From Bacteroidaceae bacterium (GTDB lineage Bacteria; Bacteroidota; Bacteroidia; Bacteroidales; Bacteroidaceae): 64,000 nucleotides of DNA. Positions 34,111 through 43,069 of the stretch are shown here, piece after piece. The notes under the pieces are model-generated. The model had not been told where the DNA came from. It saw only the letters and a list, made by a program, of their open reading frames with translations, and did no database searches. Numbering within the stretch: the first letter of the stretch is position 1; each line of letters opens with the position of its first letter. The stretch covers positions 1 to 64,000 of the forward strand of contig JAFZWM010000007.1 of assembly GCA_017617315.1 (NCBI GenBank). Reading direction: 5' to 3'. The translations under genes were made by a program, and so were the position numbers.

Positions 34111-35373
34111 ATGCAACAAAACAAAACATCATTGGTAAGGACACGAGATGGCAAGAATTATCTCGTGCCTTTCTCTCTTATAACATTATTGTTTTTTCTG
34201 TGGGGATTTGCAAACAGTACCCACGGAGTTCTGAACAAGTTCTTTCAGGATGCTCTGCAACTCGAAAGTACCGACACGGCGTGGATTCAGGCTATGGTTT
34301 ACGGCGGATATTTCCTGATGGCTATTCCGGCAAGCAAGATTATAAGCAAGTTTGGCTATAAGACTGGTGCTCTCACGGGACTGTGCCTCTTTGGAGTGGG
34401 TGCGCTGCTCTTCTATCCGGCAAGCACTACGCTCAGCTTTCCGTTCTTTCTGTTCGCCCTTTTCGTTATGGGCTGCGGAATGACTTGCCTCGAAACGGCA
34501 TGTAATCCGTATGCAACGCGACTTGGCGACCCTGAAACTGGAGTTCAGCGACTGAATATGGCGCAGACTTTCAACGGACTCGGTTGCATCGGCGGCCCAG
34601 CAATAGGTCTGCTCGTTTATAGCGGAAATACGGAAAGCGCAGCAACAGAAGACGGAATGTTCAGAGTTGCTCTGCCTTACATCTGCATGGGCTTGACGGC
34701 TTTTGTCGTGGCTCTGTTCTTCTCGTTCATCAAGTTGCCTGATATTCGAGATGTAAAGCGTCAAAATGCTGATGAGGCTGATGCCAAAAGCGGACTGATT
34801 CATAACAAAGGCTTTCTGCTCGGTGCGTTGGCATTGTTTATGTATGTCGGTGCCCAGACGGTACTGAATTCGTATTTCATCAGCTATACAACCTCGCTCG
34901 AAGGACTCGACATCTCGCCAAAGACAGCATCTTTGTTGCTCGGATTCGGTGCAATGACTCTCTTCCTTCTCGGACGAGTAATCTGCAACTGGGTTATGAA
35001 GTTTGTCGAAGCTCCTAAGATTCTGGCAGTCTTCTGCATAGGCGGTGTTGTAACAATGTTTCTTATGGCGATTCAGATTCTTGGCTCGTCGGCAAACTTG
35101 GCAATGTATATGCTGGCATTCTTCTTCGAGAGTCTGATGTTCCCGGCAGTTTTTGCCCTCTCTATCGAAGGACTCGGAAAGAAAGACACGCAGACGGCTT
35201 CGGCAGTTCTGATTATGTGCATCGTGGGCGGTGCAGTCGTGCCTGTTGTAATGGCTTGGGTTGAGCGGGTTACGAGCATGGCATTCTCGTTTATTGTGCC
35301 TTCTGTGTGCTTCATGTTCGTGTTTGTTTTTGCCTTGTATAAAGTGATTTTCCTAAAAAAAGCGAATATTTAG
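34111..35373 (+). CDS. fucP: L-fucose:H+ symporter FucP
   Basis: 420 residues, major facilitator superfamily with 12 hydrophobic segments. FucP-type features: FFLWGFANSTHGVLNKFFQ in the first helix region and FVMGCGMTCLETACNPYATR in the fourth and fifth, which carry the FucP-like acidic and polar residues. It follows fkp by 6 bp, so import and activation of fucose are one unit. The fucose assignment rests on this coupling, since glucose/galactose permeases of the same family look alike. Confidence 0.9.
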   Translation: MQQNKTSLVRTRDGKNYLVPFSLITLLFFLWGFANSTHGVLNKFFQDALQLESTDTAWIQAMVYGGYFLMAIPASKIISKFGYKTGALTGLCLFGVGALLFYPASTTLSFPFFLFALFVMGCGMTCLETACNPYATRLGDPETGVQRLNMAQTFNGLGCIGGPAIGLLVYSGNTESAATEDGMFRVALPYICMGLTAFVVALFFSFIKLPDIRDVKRQNADEADAKSGLIHNKGFLLGALALFMYVGAQTVLNSYFISYTTSLEGLDISPKTASLLLGFGAMTLFLLGRVICNWVMKFVEAPKILAVFCIGGVVTMFLMAIQILGSSANLAMYMLAFFFESLMFPAVFALSIEGLGKKDTQTASAVLIMCIVGGAVVPVVMAWVERVTSMAFSFIVPSVCFMFVFVFALYKVIFLKKANI

Positions 35374-35436
35374 TCAAATAACAGGCCTTTATGGCAAAAA
35401 AGTTCGTATTGCATTTCGCATTTCGGACTTTTTCTC

Positions 35437-35444
35437 TATCTTTG
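35437..35444 (+). promoter_or_regulatory. -7 box TATCTTTG of the C10 protease gene
   Basis: Exact TAnnTTTG, 24 bp upstream of the ATG at 35469, with TTTC 19 bp upstream as a poor first box. Its presence argues that the protease start is 35469 and not the in-frame ATG at 35391, which precedes the promoter. Confidence 0.55.
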
Positions 35445-35468
35445 TGTAAGATAAAAGTAATTGTTGAA

Positions 35469-37208
35469 ATGAAGTCATTTAGACATATTGTTATAGTCGT
35501 ACTGGTTTTATTATTGGGGATAACAGATTGCTTCGCGATTACAACAGAAATCAAGGCGGGCAAGAAGTCTGACATTGCCCCAATCCTTGGCGACATTGCA
35601 TGGCATCAAGAAGAGCCATTTAACATACTGTGCCCTAAAATTGGTGGCGACAGAACTGTGATAGGCTGCGTTTCGGCGGCGCTGTCGCAGATTTTCATGC
35701 ATTATCAGAAGCCGGTTGAAAGAACCGTTCCTATACCTAACGTCTTCGACGGAACTTGTCGTCAGCCAGTAAAGTACGAGTGGGGCAAGATGCGTCATTC
35801 TTACACTTACAATCAGAATTACAAATCGGAGAATTATGACGATGCCGACTTGGCTGTGGCAAACCTCTGCTACGACCTTTCTGTTTCGTTGCAGACGGTT
35901 TTCGGCACTACTGGTTCGGATGTTAAAGCGCCGGTAGATTCAATGCCTATCTGGCTGAGCCGATATTTCGGTTACAACGGAGTCCGGGTATATCGTCGCA
36001 GCGGATATTCTTACGAGAATTTCGTTAAGATTATTGATAATGAACTTGAGCACAATCGTCCTGTAGTCCTTCTCGGCAAGCGAGTATTCTTCCAAGAGGG
36101 AAAGATTGGTCATGCCTTTATCTGCGATGGCAGAAAGGACGGACTTTATCATTTCAACTGGGGCGACGGTTCGGGAGATCCTGTATATGCGAGCCTCTAC
36201 GACCTTGTGCCGCCTTACGATGAGTGTGGAACACCGATGTGTGGATACACCAACGATTTGTATGTTCTTGCAGGCCTCGACCCGGATGCAGAAGTCTCTG
36301 ATCCTGAGTTGTATGCAACATATCGCCAGTCGCCCGACGGCAACGACAGTTATTCGTGCCTTATAACATCAAAATATCAGCAGAGCGGCGAGTTGGAGCG
36401 CGACTATGTTTCTGTTCCGTTTGGCTGCAATGTGTTGTTCAACGTGTTTGAGCATCCAAACAATAACGGTGACAGGGACTGCGAGTTTGCCGTTGGATAT
36501 CTGAATGACGACAATCAGATTGTGTGTGCTTCGAAGAACTTTATCACATACGACAGAGAAAACATCAATTTCTATTATCTCGATGTTGTTGAGGATTTTA
36601 AGGTTGGCAAGGTTTACAGAATGATGCCAATCTATCGTCTCGTTGGCTCAACCGACTGGAAGTTGATGGAAGGCTCGGACAATATCTTCTTCGAACTGAA
36701 ACTGAAGGATTCGAAGACACTCGAATATAAGGTTTCTACTTACGATGTCGATGTCTATATGAAGGGACTCGATTCTAACGCGGTTTATGATATAGACAAG
36801 ACCGTTCCGGTTTCTCTCGAAGTTAAGAACAATGGCGATTTGGAATACGATTATCGCATCGATATCAAGGCGCATAACATCGAAACAGGAAAGACCGAGG
36901 AACTTCTGGCACTCGACAACGTATGGCTTGGAACCGGCTACGGCTACGAGATTTCTTGCGATCTTCCTATGCCAAAGATGGAAGGAACGTACGATATTTA
37001 TGCCTACACTCAGTCTGAAAAACAAATCAGGAAACTTGCCCGTATCCGTGTAAGCAGCACCAGCGGCGTGCTTTCTCCAATTCTTCCGGAAGAAGAGGCT
37101 GAGGACGGCAAGAACGTAATTTACGGCTTCGACGGCAGACTGCGTGGCAAAAACATTAACGGATTAAAAGGATTGTATATTATAAACGGTAAAAAGGTTA
37201 TAAAGTAG
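35469..37208 (+). CDS. Secreted C10 (streptopain-like) cysteine protease
   Basis: 579 residues. Signal peptide 1 to about 23, then very soon the mature C10 start WHQEEPFNILCP (45-56). The catalytic Cys67 lies in VIGCVSAALSQIF and His215 in GKIGHAFICDG, with FNWGDG at 229-234. Most C10 enzymes carry a long inhibitory propeptide before the catalytic domain; here only about 20 residues are available. The C-terminal half (about 300-530) is beta-sandwich-like, and the last 30 residues (YGFDGRLRGKN, then GLYIINGKKVIK) resemble a type IX secretion-style C-terminal signal. Its own promoter separates it from fucP. Confidence 0.85.
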   Translation: MKSFRHIVIVVLVLLLGITDCFAITTEIKAGKKSDIAPILGDIAWHQEEPFNILCPKIGGDRTVIGCVSAALSQIFMHYQKPVERTVPIPNVFDGTCRQPVKYEWGKMRHSYTYNQNYKSENYDDADLAVANLCYDLSVSLQTVFGTTGSDVKAPVDSMPIWLSRYFGYNGVRVYRRSGYSYENFVKIIDNELEHNRPVVLLGKRVFFQEGKIGHAFICDGRKDGLYHFNWGDGSGDPVYASLYDLVPPYDECGTPMCGYTNDLYVLAGLDPDAEVSDPELYATYRQSPDGNDSYSCLITSKYQQSGELERDYVSVPFGCNVLFNVFEHPNNNGDRDCEFAVGYLNDDNQIVCASKNFITYDRENINFYYLDVVEDFKVGKVYRMMPIYRLVGSTDWKLMEGSDNIFFELKLKDSKTLEYKVSTYDVDVYMKGLDSNAVYDIDKTVPVSLEVKNNGDLEYDYRIDIKAHNIETGKTEELLALDNVWLGTGYGYEISCDLPMPKMEGTYDIYAYTQSEKQIRKLARIRVSSTSGVLSPILPEEEAEDGKNVIYGFDGRLRGKNINGLKGLYIINGKKVIK

Positions 37209-37211
37209 CAG

Positions 37212-37577
37212 ATGAAAGGATTGTACACTGTGTTGCTGCTCATTGGCTCTAATGTTTTCATGACATTGGCGTGGTATGGGCATTTGAAACTGAGCCAGAT
37301 GAAAATATCAACATCATGGCCGTTGTTCGGGATAATACTTTTCAGTTGGGGACTGGCTTTTTTTGAGTATTGTCTTCAGATTCCAAGCAGTCGCATAGGC
37401 TTTCGCGATAATGGAGGACCGTTCACGTTGATGCAGCTTAAGGTTATTCAGGAGGTTCTTTCGCTGATAATCTTTACGGCGATAACATCGTTCCTTTTTC
37501 AGGGTTCTGAATTACATTGGAATCATGTTGCCGCCTTCGTCTGCCTTATTTTAGCAGTTTATTTTGTGTTTATTTAA
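37212..37577 (+). CDS. DUF486 family small membrane protein (DMT-like)
   Basis: 121 residues with four hydrophobic helices. Recognisable family text: LAWYGHLKL near residue 21, WGLAFFEYCLQIPSSRIGF in the middle and LMQLKVIQEVLSL towards the end. Members look like half-size drug/metabolite transporters, but no substrate is known. It starts 3 bp after the protease stop codon, so it is co-transcribed with it, and it is followed by a terminator. Confidence 0.85.
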   Translation: MKGLYTVLLLIGSNVFMTLAWYGHLKLSQMKISTSWPLFGIILFSWGLAFFEYCLQIPSSRIGFRDNGGPFTLMQLKVIQEVLSLIIFTAITSFLFQGSELHWNHVAAFVCLILAVYFVFI

Positions 37578-37590
37578 AGTTTTAGAGTTC

Positions 37591-37632
37591 AGTCCGCTAA
37601 ACAGTCTTAAATGACTTTTGGCGGACTTTTTA
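37591..37632 (+). terminator. Terminator after the DUF486 gene
   Basis: AGTCCGC (37591-37597) pairs with GCGGACT (37621-37627), followed by TTTTT. Confidence 0.75.
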
Positions 37633-37686
37633 CGTCCATTTGATTGCTGTGATTATTTTGCAATTTGAAGATATTACGCTCTGTGC

Positions 37687-38106
37687 TTATTGTCGTTCAT
37701 TAATGTGAAAAGCGTTTGAATACAAATGCAACTTCTTTCTAGTATTTGTGCTTCTTGTGTCGTATATCAACCGATAAGTGCCTGTCGGGTAGTCTTTGAT
37801 TTCCCAAACTTCCCTTCGGTCTATTGTGTTGGCTTTAAGAACCAAGGCGGTTTGAACCTTTAATGCTGACGAATGTCTGAAAATGTCGTCAGTAATTGTA
37901 ATCCATTTGTCTTGTTCTTTTCTTTCTAAGCCAATGGATATATAGAAATTTTCGTCGTCGAGGTTACTGAAGTGCAAGGTAATGGAGTCGCCGATGCTAT
38001 ATTCCGATTTTATTGAATCTATTTTCAGATGCGGCATTGCTGATTGCGCTTTAGAACTTAGCGCAATGAATAGTAACGTAATAAAAACATTTATTCGGTA
38101 TTTCAT
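37687..38106 (-). CDS. Small secreted immunoglobulin-like protein, unknown function
   Basis: 139 residues with a signal peptide (ends about 20, SSKAQS). The remainder is one predicted beta-sandwich: YSIGDSITLHFSNLDDENFY, a central WEIKDYPTGTYRLIYDTRS, and the end HLYSNAFHINE, a pattern seen in bacterial Ig-like domains and in some protease inhibitors. I do not recognise a family. It is convergent with the protease/DUF486 operon and is a single-gene unit. An inhibitor of the nearby C10 protease is possible but unproven. Confidence 0.55.
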   Translation of the reverse strand: MKYRINVFITLLFIALSSKAQSAMPHLKIDSIKSEYSIGDSITLHFSNLDDENFYISIGLERKEQDKWITITDDIFRHSSALKVQTALVLKANTIDRREVWEIKDYPTGTYRLIYDTRSTNTRKKLHLYSNAFHINERQ

Positions 38107-38143
38107 TATTGTTCTTTGTAAGTATCAGTAATTCTTGAATAAA

Positions 38144-38181
38144 GTTGAAAGTCCAGTTTTAATGAGTTCTGGACTTTCAAC
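38144..38181 (-). terminator. Hairpin terminator of the purU-his-lys-GT2 run
   Basis: Perfect 13-bp stem GTTGAAAGTCCAG with CTGGACTTTCAAC around a 12-base loop, 12 bp after the GT2 stop codon; a short T-rich tail follows on the minus strand. Confidence 0.75.
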
Positions 38182-38192
38182 AGATATTCTTT

Positions 38193-39461
38193 TTAGTTCT
38201 TTCTGAAATCCTTCTTCCTTCTGAACATGTGTCTCAGTCGGTGCATCTGGTTGCGCAGAGGCTGGATGTATTCGAGTATCGGAAGAGAGAAGAAATATCG
38301 GTTTTCGTTAAGCAACTTGCACGTTCTTTTCAGCATAAGCGAGCGGAGCAGCCATGTTGTGAGCATCAGCAGCCATACGAACGAAAGTCCGGCAATGAGT
38401 TCTATCTGTTGCGGAGCGTTGTCTGCGTATTCGAACAGTTCTTTCAGACCGACTTTCTCGCCCTCAGCGTTGTGTGTGAACATGAGCAGACTTGCGGTTT
38501 CGGCCACAGCCCATGCCAGAAGCAGATAGTTTATGAAGTAGAAACTTGCCCAGTGAATTCTGAACAGCGACATGTCCTTGAGATGCTTTGACGTTTCGCG
38601 TTCGTACACCTTGTCTTCGTGCCAATCTGCTTTTGAATATGGCATCTGCTGACGCACGATACTGTTAGGATCGGTTTCAACCCGTGCCGTGTGGTCGCGG
38701 TGAATCAGGTTTACGAACATTGCATCCTCGCCAAATTTTAGGTTAAGGCAATTCTTAAATCCTTCGTGCTTCATGAATACAGACTTGCGGTAAGCCATGT
38801 TGCAGCCCGAGCCTGTAAGGGCATTTCCGCTGCCAAATACGGTGCTGAACGAGCAGACTTGCTGAATCAGTCGCTCGTAGACAATTCGGCTGTTGAATGC
38901 CGATTTTTTGCGCTCGTAGTTGCTGTATCCGAGCACCACGTTAGTGCCGTTTGTAAAGTTACGCGCCATCAGCTTTAGCCATTGGTCTGAATCGGGCTTG
39001 CAGTTGGCATTGGTAAATACAAGCCATTCGTTTTTGCTGGCTCTTACTCCTAGAGTGAGGGCAAGTTTGCGGTGGCTTACATATCGGGCAGATTCGGGTG
39101 TAAAAGTGTGGTAAAGATTTGGATATTTTGCTTCCATGTTCTTCAGAACCTCCTCGCTGTCGTCGTTGGATGCATCGTTGATGACGATGACATCGAAGTT
39201 GGGATAGTCCTGCTCAAGAATGTACGGCAGATTGTTCATCAGAGCCTCGCCTTGGTTGTGTGCCGCTATTATGACAGACAGAGGTTCCTGACGGTCGGCA
39301 TAAGTTGTTGTGCCCTTGAGCGTTTTCTTATGCTGATAGTATATCTGACCATAACGGGACAGGAGTCCTGTTGTCAGTGACAACAAGACTCCAGCCGAAC
39401 CGTTTATAGCCCAATTCATCTCTTCAGTTAATCCGAACAGATTTATCATAAACAAATTCAA
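38193..39461 (-). CDS. Membrane-bound family 2 glycosyltransferase
   Basis: 422 residues: an N-terminal hydrophobic segment (about 15-35), a GT-A catalytic domain (about 58-290) with VIIAAHNQGEALMNNLPYIL and VINDASNDDSEE, and a C-terminal part with hydrophobic segments at about 300-320 and 350-370. The acceptor-side motif resembles QxxRW-type processive enzymes only weakly, so hyaluronan- or cellulose-like activity should not be assumed. It starts 2 bp after lysA, last in the operon. Confidence 0.8.
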   Translation of the reverse strand: MNLFMINLFGLTEEMNWAINGSAGVLLSLTTGLLSRYGQIYYQHKKTLKGTTTYADRQEPLSVIIAAHNQGEALMNNLPYILEQDYPNFDVIVINDASNDDSEEVLKNMEAKYPNLYHTFTPESARYVSHRKLALTLGVRASKNEWLVFTNANCKPDSDQWLKLMARNFTNGTNVVLGYSNYERKKSAFNSRIVYERLIQQVCSFSTVFGSGNALTGSGCNMAYRKSVFMKHEGFKNCLNLKFGEDAMFVNLIHRDHTARVETDPNSIVRQQMPYSKADWHEDKVYERETSKHLKDMSLFRIHWASFYFINYLLLAWAVAETASLLMFTHNAEGEKVGLKELFEYADNAPQQIELIAGLSFVWLLMLTTWLLRSLMLKRTCKLLNENRYFFSLPILEYIQPLRNQMHRLRHMFRRKKDFRKN

Positions 39462-39463
39462 TA

Positions 39464-40624
39464 TTATATAAAATCTTCTGTAATGTAGCCTTTAGGCAGG
39501 GTGCGGCAGTTGTAGCCGCTTGCCATAATCTCGCCATAGGCTCCAGCCGAACGCAGTGCAATCAAGTCACCGCGATGTGTTTTGTTAATGTCTATTGCCT
39601 TTGCAAACACATCACTGCTTTCACAGATAGGTCCTACAACATCGTATGTTTCGTTTGGCTCGTCGCTCGAGATGTTCTCAATCTTGTGGTATGCCTGATA
39701 GAGGGCAGGGCGGATGAGGTCTGTCATGCCGGCATCGACGATGCAGAACTGCTTTACCGAACCTTGCTTTACATACAGAGTCTTTGTTATCAGACTTCCG
39801 CACTGACCAACCACGGCTCTGCCAAGTTCGAAGTGCAGATGCTGGTTGCTGCGCAGATTGAGATGCTTGTGGTAGCACTCGAAATACTCGGCAAATGTTG
39901 GAATCGGAGCCTTGTTCGGGTTCTCGTAGTCGATGCCCAAGCCGCCGCCAACATTGATGTGCTCAACAGTAATTCCGTTGTGCTCAAGTCTGGTCTGAAG
40001 TTCGTTGATGCGGTTGCACAGAGCCACGAAGTCGGACATATCGAGAATCTGGCTTCCGATGTGGAAGTGCAAGCCAATCCACTGAATGTTCTTCATGCCC
40101 TTGGCAATCTCGATAACCTTCTCCATGTCCTCCATGGCGATGCCGAACTTGTTCTCGGCAAGACCTGTTGTGATGTTGGCATGAGTGTGTGCTCCCACGT
40201 TAGGATTTATGCGGAAAGCCACGCGTGCCACCTTGCCTTGCTTCTCTGCCAGCTCGTTGATAATCTCAAGTTCGGGAATACTTTCGACATTAAAGCAGAA
40301 GATTCCCTTCTCAAGACCAAGATTTATCTCCCAGTCGCTCTTTCCTACGCCGGCATATACAACCTTGTCGGCAGAGAAGCCTGCGTTGAGGGCTGCCTTT
40401 ATCTCGCCGCCGCTAACGCAGTCGGCACCGAAGCCGAACTGGTTGATGATTGACAGAACCTTGCCGTTTGCATTAGCCTTTACGGCATAGTGCAGGCTGT
40501 AGTTCTCGTACTTGCCAATCTCTTTCTTTATTGTGTCGAGCGTCTCGCGTAGAATTTTTGTGTCGTAGTAGTAGAATGGAGTCTGCACGTTGGCAAACTT
40601 TTCTACGGGAAAATGACCTTTCAT
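39464..40624 (-). CDS. lysA: Diaminopimelate decarboxylase LysA
   Basis: 386 residues; makes L-lysine from meso-diaminopimelate. Fold type III PLP enzyme: PLP lysine Lys49 in LHYAVKANANGKV, the phosphate-binding GGGLGIDYENP, HFELGRAVVG and the second-domain ICESSDVFAKA with the active-site Cys. Complete, normal length. It follows lysC by 25 bp, pairing the first and last enzymes of lysine synthesis. Confidence 0.95.
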   Translation of the reverse strand: MKGHFPVEKFANVQTPFYYYDTKILRETLDTIKKEIGKYENYSLHYAVKANANGKVLSIINQFGFGADCVSGGEIKAALNAGFSADKVVYAGVGKSDWEINLGLEKGIFCFNVESIPELEIINELAEKQGKVARVAFRINPNVGAHTHANITTGLAENKFGIAMEDMEKVIEIAKGMKNIQWIGLHFHIGSQILDMSDFVALCNRINELQTRLEHNGITVEHINVGGGLGIDYENPNKAPIPTFAEYFECYHKHLNLRSNQHLHFELGRAVVGQCGSLITKTLYVKQGSVKQFCIVDAGMTDLIRPALYQAYHKIENISSDEPNETYDVVGPICESSDVFAKAIDINKTHRGDLIALRSAGAYGEIMASGYNCRTLPKGYITEDFI

Positions 40625-40649
40625 TATGATGTGTTGTGTACTTTAGTTA

Positions 40650-41963
40650 TTATTTGAACAGATGTGCGCTAAGGCTCTGCAATGCACGCTGCTTGTCCTC
40701 TTCCTTGATGAGGTAAGAGATGTTGTAGTTTGAGCCTCCGTAAGAAACCATGCGTACAGGAATGTCCTTCATTGCATCTGTTGCAATAGCCTGAATGCCT
40801 ACGTTTTCCCACTGAAGGTCGCCGGCAACACAGATGATACACATGTTCTCGTCGACAGTTACTGTTCCGAACTTCTTCAAGTCGTTAAGGATGTCGGCAA
40901 GATGACTTGTGTTGTCGATTGTAACCGATACCCCAACTTCTGATGTAACTATCATGTCGATGCTTGTCTTGTAGCTCTCGAAGATTTCGAAAACCTTGCG
41001 GAGGAACCCGTAGGCAAGCAACATTCTGCCGCTCTTAATCTTGATGGCTGTTATGTTGTCCTTTGCTGCAACTGCCTTGAACAAGCCTGGAGTAAGCTCG
41101 TTGCTGATTGTTGTGCCCGGAGCTGTTGGCTCCATGGTGTTAAGCAGCTTCACAGGGATGTTGGCGAACTTGGCTGGCTGAACGCATGTTGGGTGCAGAA
41201 TCTTTGCGCCGAAGTAAGCCAGTTCTGCTGCCTCCTCGAACTGAAGGTGAGGCACAGGCTTTGTGTTCTCAACAAATCGAGGGTCGTTGTTGTGCATACC
41301 GTCGATGTCAGTCCAAATCTGAATCTCGTCGGCCATTACAGCTGCGCCGATAAGCGATGCTGTGTAGTCCGAACCGCCGCGCTGAAGGTTGTCTACCTCG
41401 CCGTAAGCGTTGCGGCAGATGAAGCCCTGAGTGATGTAAATCTCCTTGCCCTGATTATTCTCGAGCACGGCAGTAATCTTCTCCTTGATGTATGATGAAT
41501 CTGGCTCTGCGTTCTTGTCTGTACGCATAAAGTCGAGTGCAGACAGTAGGGTAGCGTTGTAACCCTGCTCAAGCAGATAGTTTGTAACCATGTTGGTGCT
41601 CATAATCTCGCCCTGAGCAAGGATAATCTTCTCCTCGAACATTGTGAAGATGTCCTTTGTGAAAGAGCGTAGATAGTCGAACTCTTCCTTCAAGAAAGCG
41701 TTTGTCTTGTCTTTGTACTCCTGAGTGCTGTACAACTCCTCAACATGGCCTTTGTATTTAGCCTCGAGCTTGTTGATGATGTCATTGGCGCCCTCTGGGT
41801 TCTTCTTGTAGAGATAGTCTGAAATCTCGACCAATGAATTTGTTGTACCAGACATTGCTGATAGAACTACAATTTTCTGCTCACCGTCTGTAATCAGTTT
41901 GACAACATCCTTCATGCGCTGGGCTGAGCCAACTGATGTGCCACCAAATTTAAGTACCTTCAT
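40650..41963 (-). CDS. lysC: Aspartate kinase LysC (monofunctional)
   Basis: 437 residues; phosphorylates aspartate to start the lysine, threonine and methionine branch. KFGGTSVGSAQRM at the N-terminus (Lys4), FICRNAYGEVDNLQRGGSDY with the substrate-binding Arg/Gly/Asp, and two C-terminal ACT modules (about 300-437) for allosteric control. It lacks a homoserine dehydrogenase domain. It lies 32 bp after the FtsE-like gene. Confidence 0.94.
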   Translation of the reverse strand: MKVLKFGGTSVGSAQRMKDVVKLITDGEQKIVVLSAMSGTTNSLVEISDYLYKKNPEGANDIINKLEAKYKGHVEELYSTQEYKDKTNAFLKEEFDYLRSFTKDIFTMFEEKIILAQGEIMSTNMVTNYLLEQGYNATLLSALDFMRTDKNAEPDSSYIKEKITAVLENNQGKEIYITQGFICRNAYGEVDNLQRGGSDYTASLIGAAVMADEIQIWTDIDGMHNNDPRFVENTKPVPHLQFEEAAELAYFGAKILHPTCVQPAKFANIPVKLLNTMEPTAPGTTISNELTPGLFKAVAAKDNITAIKIKSGRMLLAYGFLRKVFEIFESYKTSIDMIVTSEVGVSVTIDNTSHLADILNDLKKFGTVTVDENMCIICVAGDLQWENVGIQAIATDAMKDIPVRMVSYGGSNYNISYLIKEEDKQRALQSLSAHLFK

Positions 41964-41995
41964 TTTATTTAGTTTTATATTTTTTCGAATTTGTT

Positions 41996-43054
41996 TTAAT
42001 AGTCGTCCATGTCGAAACGAATTGTTTCTGATGGCTTTCCTCCCTGCTTGCCTTCAGGCTTTTCCTCGGTTGCCGTTGATGTTTGAGGCTTCTCTTCGTC
42101 TTCCTTCGGGGTGTTTATGACGATTTCCTCGGCATCTGCCTGCTCGTTGTCGTCGGCTTCGGCATTTTCGGCCTCGGTTGCAACATTAGCCTCTGTTGAT
42201 TCGGCTTCTGGCTTTTCGTTGACATCGTAGGCCGGTTCAATCTCTTCCATCTTCATCATTTCCAGTTCCTTGTCAATGTCCTTGGCTGTTCCCGAAGTCT
42301 CGTAGACTATAGGAGTTTCCTCCTCCTCAGCCTTTGTTTCGGCTTTTTCCTCAGCGGCAGGCTTCTTGTGAATCAGTTGCGTGTATTTGTGCGAAACGTC
42401 TATCAACTCACTTTTTTCGCAGCTGAACACTTTGCAGTTCTCCACTTCCTGAAGGAATCGGAGGTTGTGCGTGCTCATTATTACGCTTGTGCCCGAGTTC
42501 TTCACGATTTCTTGCAGAAGCTTCACGATAGAGAGTCCTGTCGTAGCGTCGAGGTTTCCCGTCGGCTCGTCGGCTATGATGATTTTCGGCTTGTTGAGGA
42601 TGGCTCGCGCAATGGCAATACGCTGCTGTTCGCCTCCCGAAAGTTCGTGCGGACGCATATTCTGCTTGCCTTCCATGCCAACGCTTTTCAGCACCTCGGA
42701 GATTCGTGCGTCGATGTTCTCTTTCTTCCAGTCGGTTGCTTTCAGAACGAACGCCAGATTGTCGTAGACGGTTCTGTCCGTCAGCAGTTTGAAGTCCTGA
42801 AACACGATGCCGCACTGCCTTCTAAGGTACGGAAGTTTCTTGTGCGACATTTTGCTCATATCATATCCCAAAACCATTGCCTTTCCGTCGGCAATTTCGA
42901 GTTCGTTGTAGATGCTTTTCAGGAAAGATGTCTTTCCTGTGCCCACGGAACCGATAATGAAGATGAACTCGCCTTCGTCCATCTTGAAGTCGATATCCTT
43001 TAGAATCGGGTTGTTTCCGTGGTTTAGTGAAACCTTGTTATATTCTATGAGCAT
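41996..43054 (-). CDS. ftsE: FtsE-like ABC transporter ATPase with long acidic C-terminal tail
   Basis: 352 residues. Residues 1 to about 225 are a standard FtsE/LolD-type ATPase: Walker A GSVGTGKTS (35-43), signature ELSGGEQQRIAIARA, Walker B KIIIADEPTGNLD and a switch His in MSTHN. FtsE is normally about 220-230 residues; here a 125-residue low-complexity tail rich in Glu, Ala and Lys follows and closes with SETIRFDMDDY. With its partner FtsX (not in the window) the ATPase controls cell-wall hydrolases at division. The tail is presumably disordered; its role is unknown. Confidence 0.85.
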   Translation of the reverse strand: MLIEYNKVSLNHGNNPILKDIDFKMDEGEFIFIIGSVGTGKTSFLKSIYNELEIADGKAMVLGYDMSKMSHKKLPYLRRQCGIVFQDFKLLTDRTVYDNLAFVLKATDWKKENIDARISEVLKSVGMEGKQNMRPHELSGGEQQRIAIARAILNKPKIIIADEPTGNLDATTGLSIVKLLQEIVKNSGTSVIMSTHNLRFLQEVENCKVFSCEKSELIDVSHKYTQLIHKKPAAEEKAETKAEEEETPIVYETSGTAKDIDKELEMMKMEEIEPAYDVNEKPEAESTEANVATEAENAEADDNEQADAEEIVINTPKEDEEKPQTSTATEEKPEGKQGGKPSETIRFDMDDY

Positions 43055-43069
43055 GATGATGCGTATTTT

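Noticed and set aside
35391..35468. Upstream ATG for the C10 protease
   Set aside because: It precedes the TATCTTTG promoter box and would put 26 residues before a perfect signal peptide.
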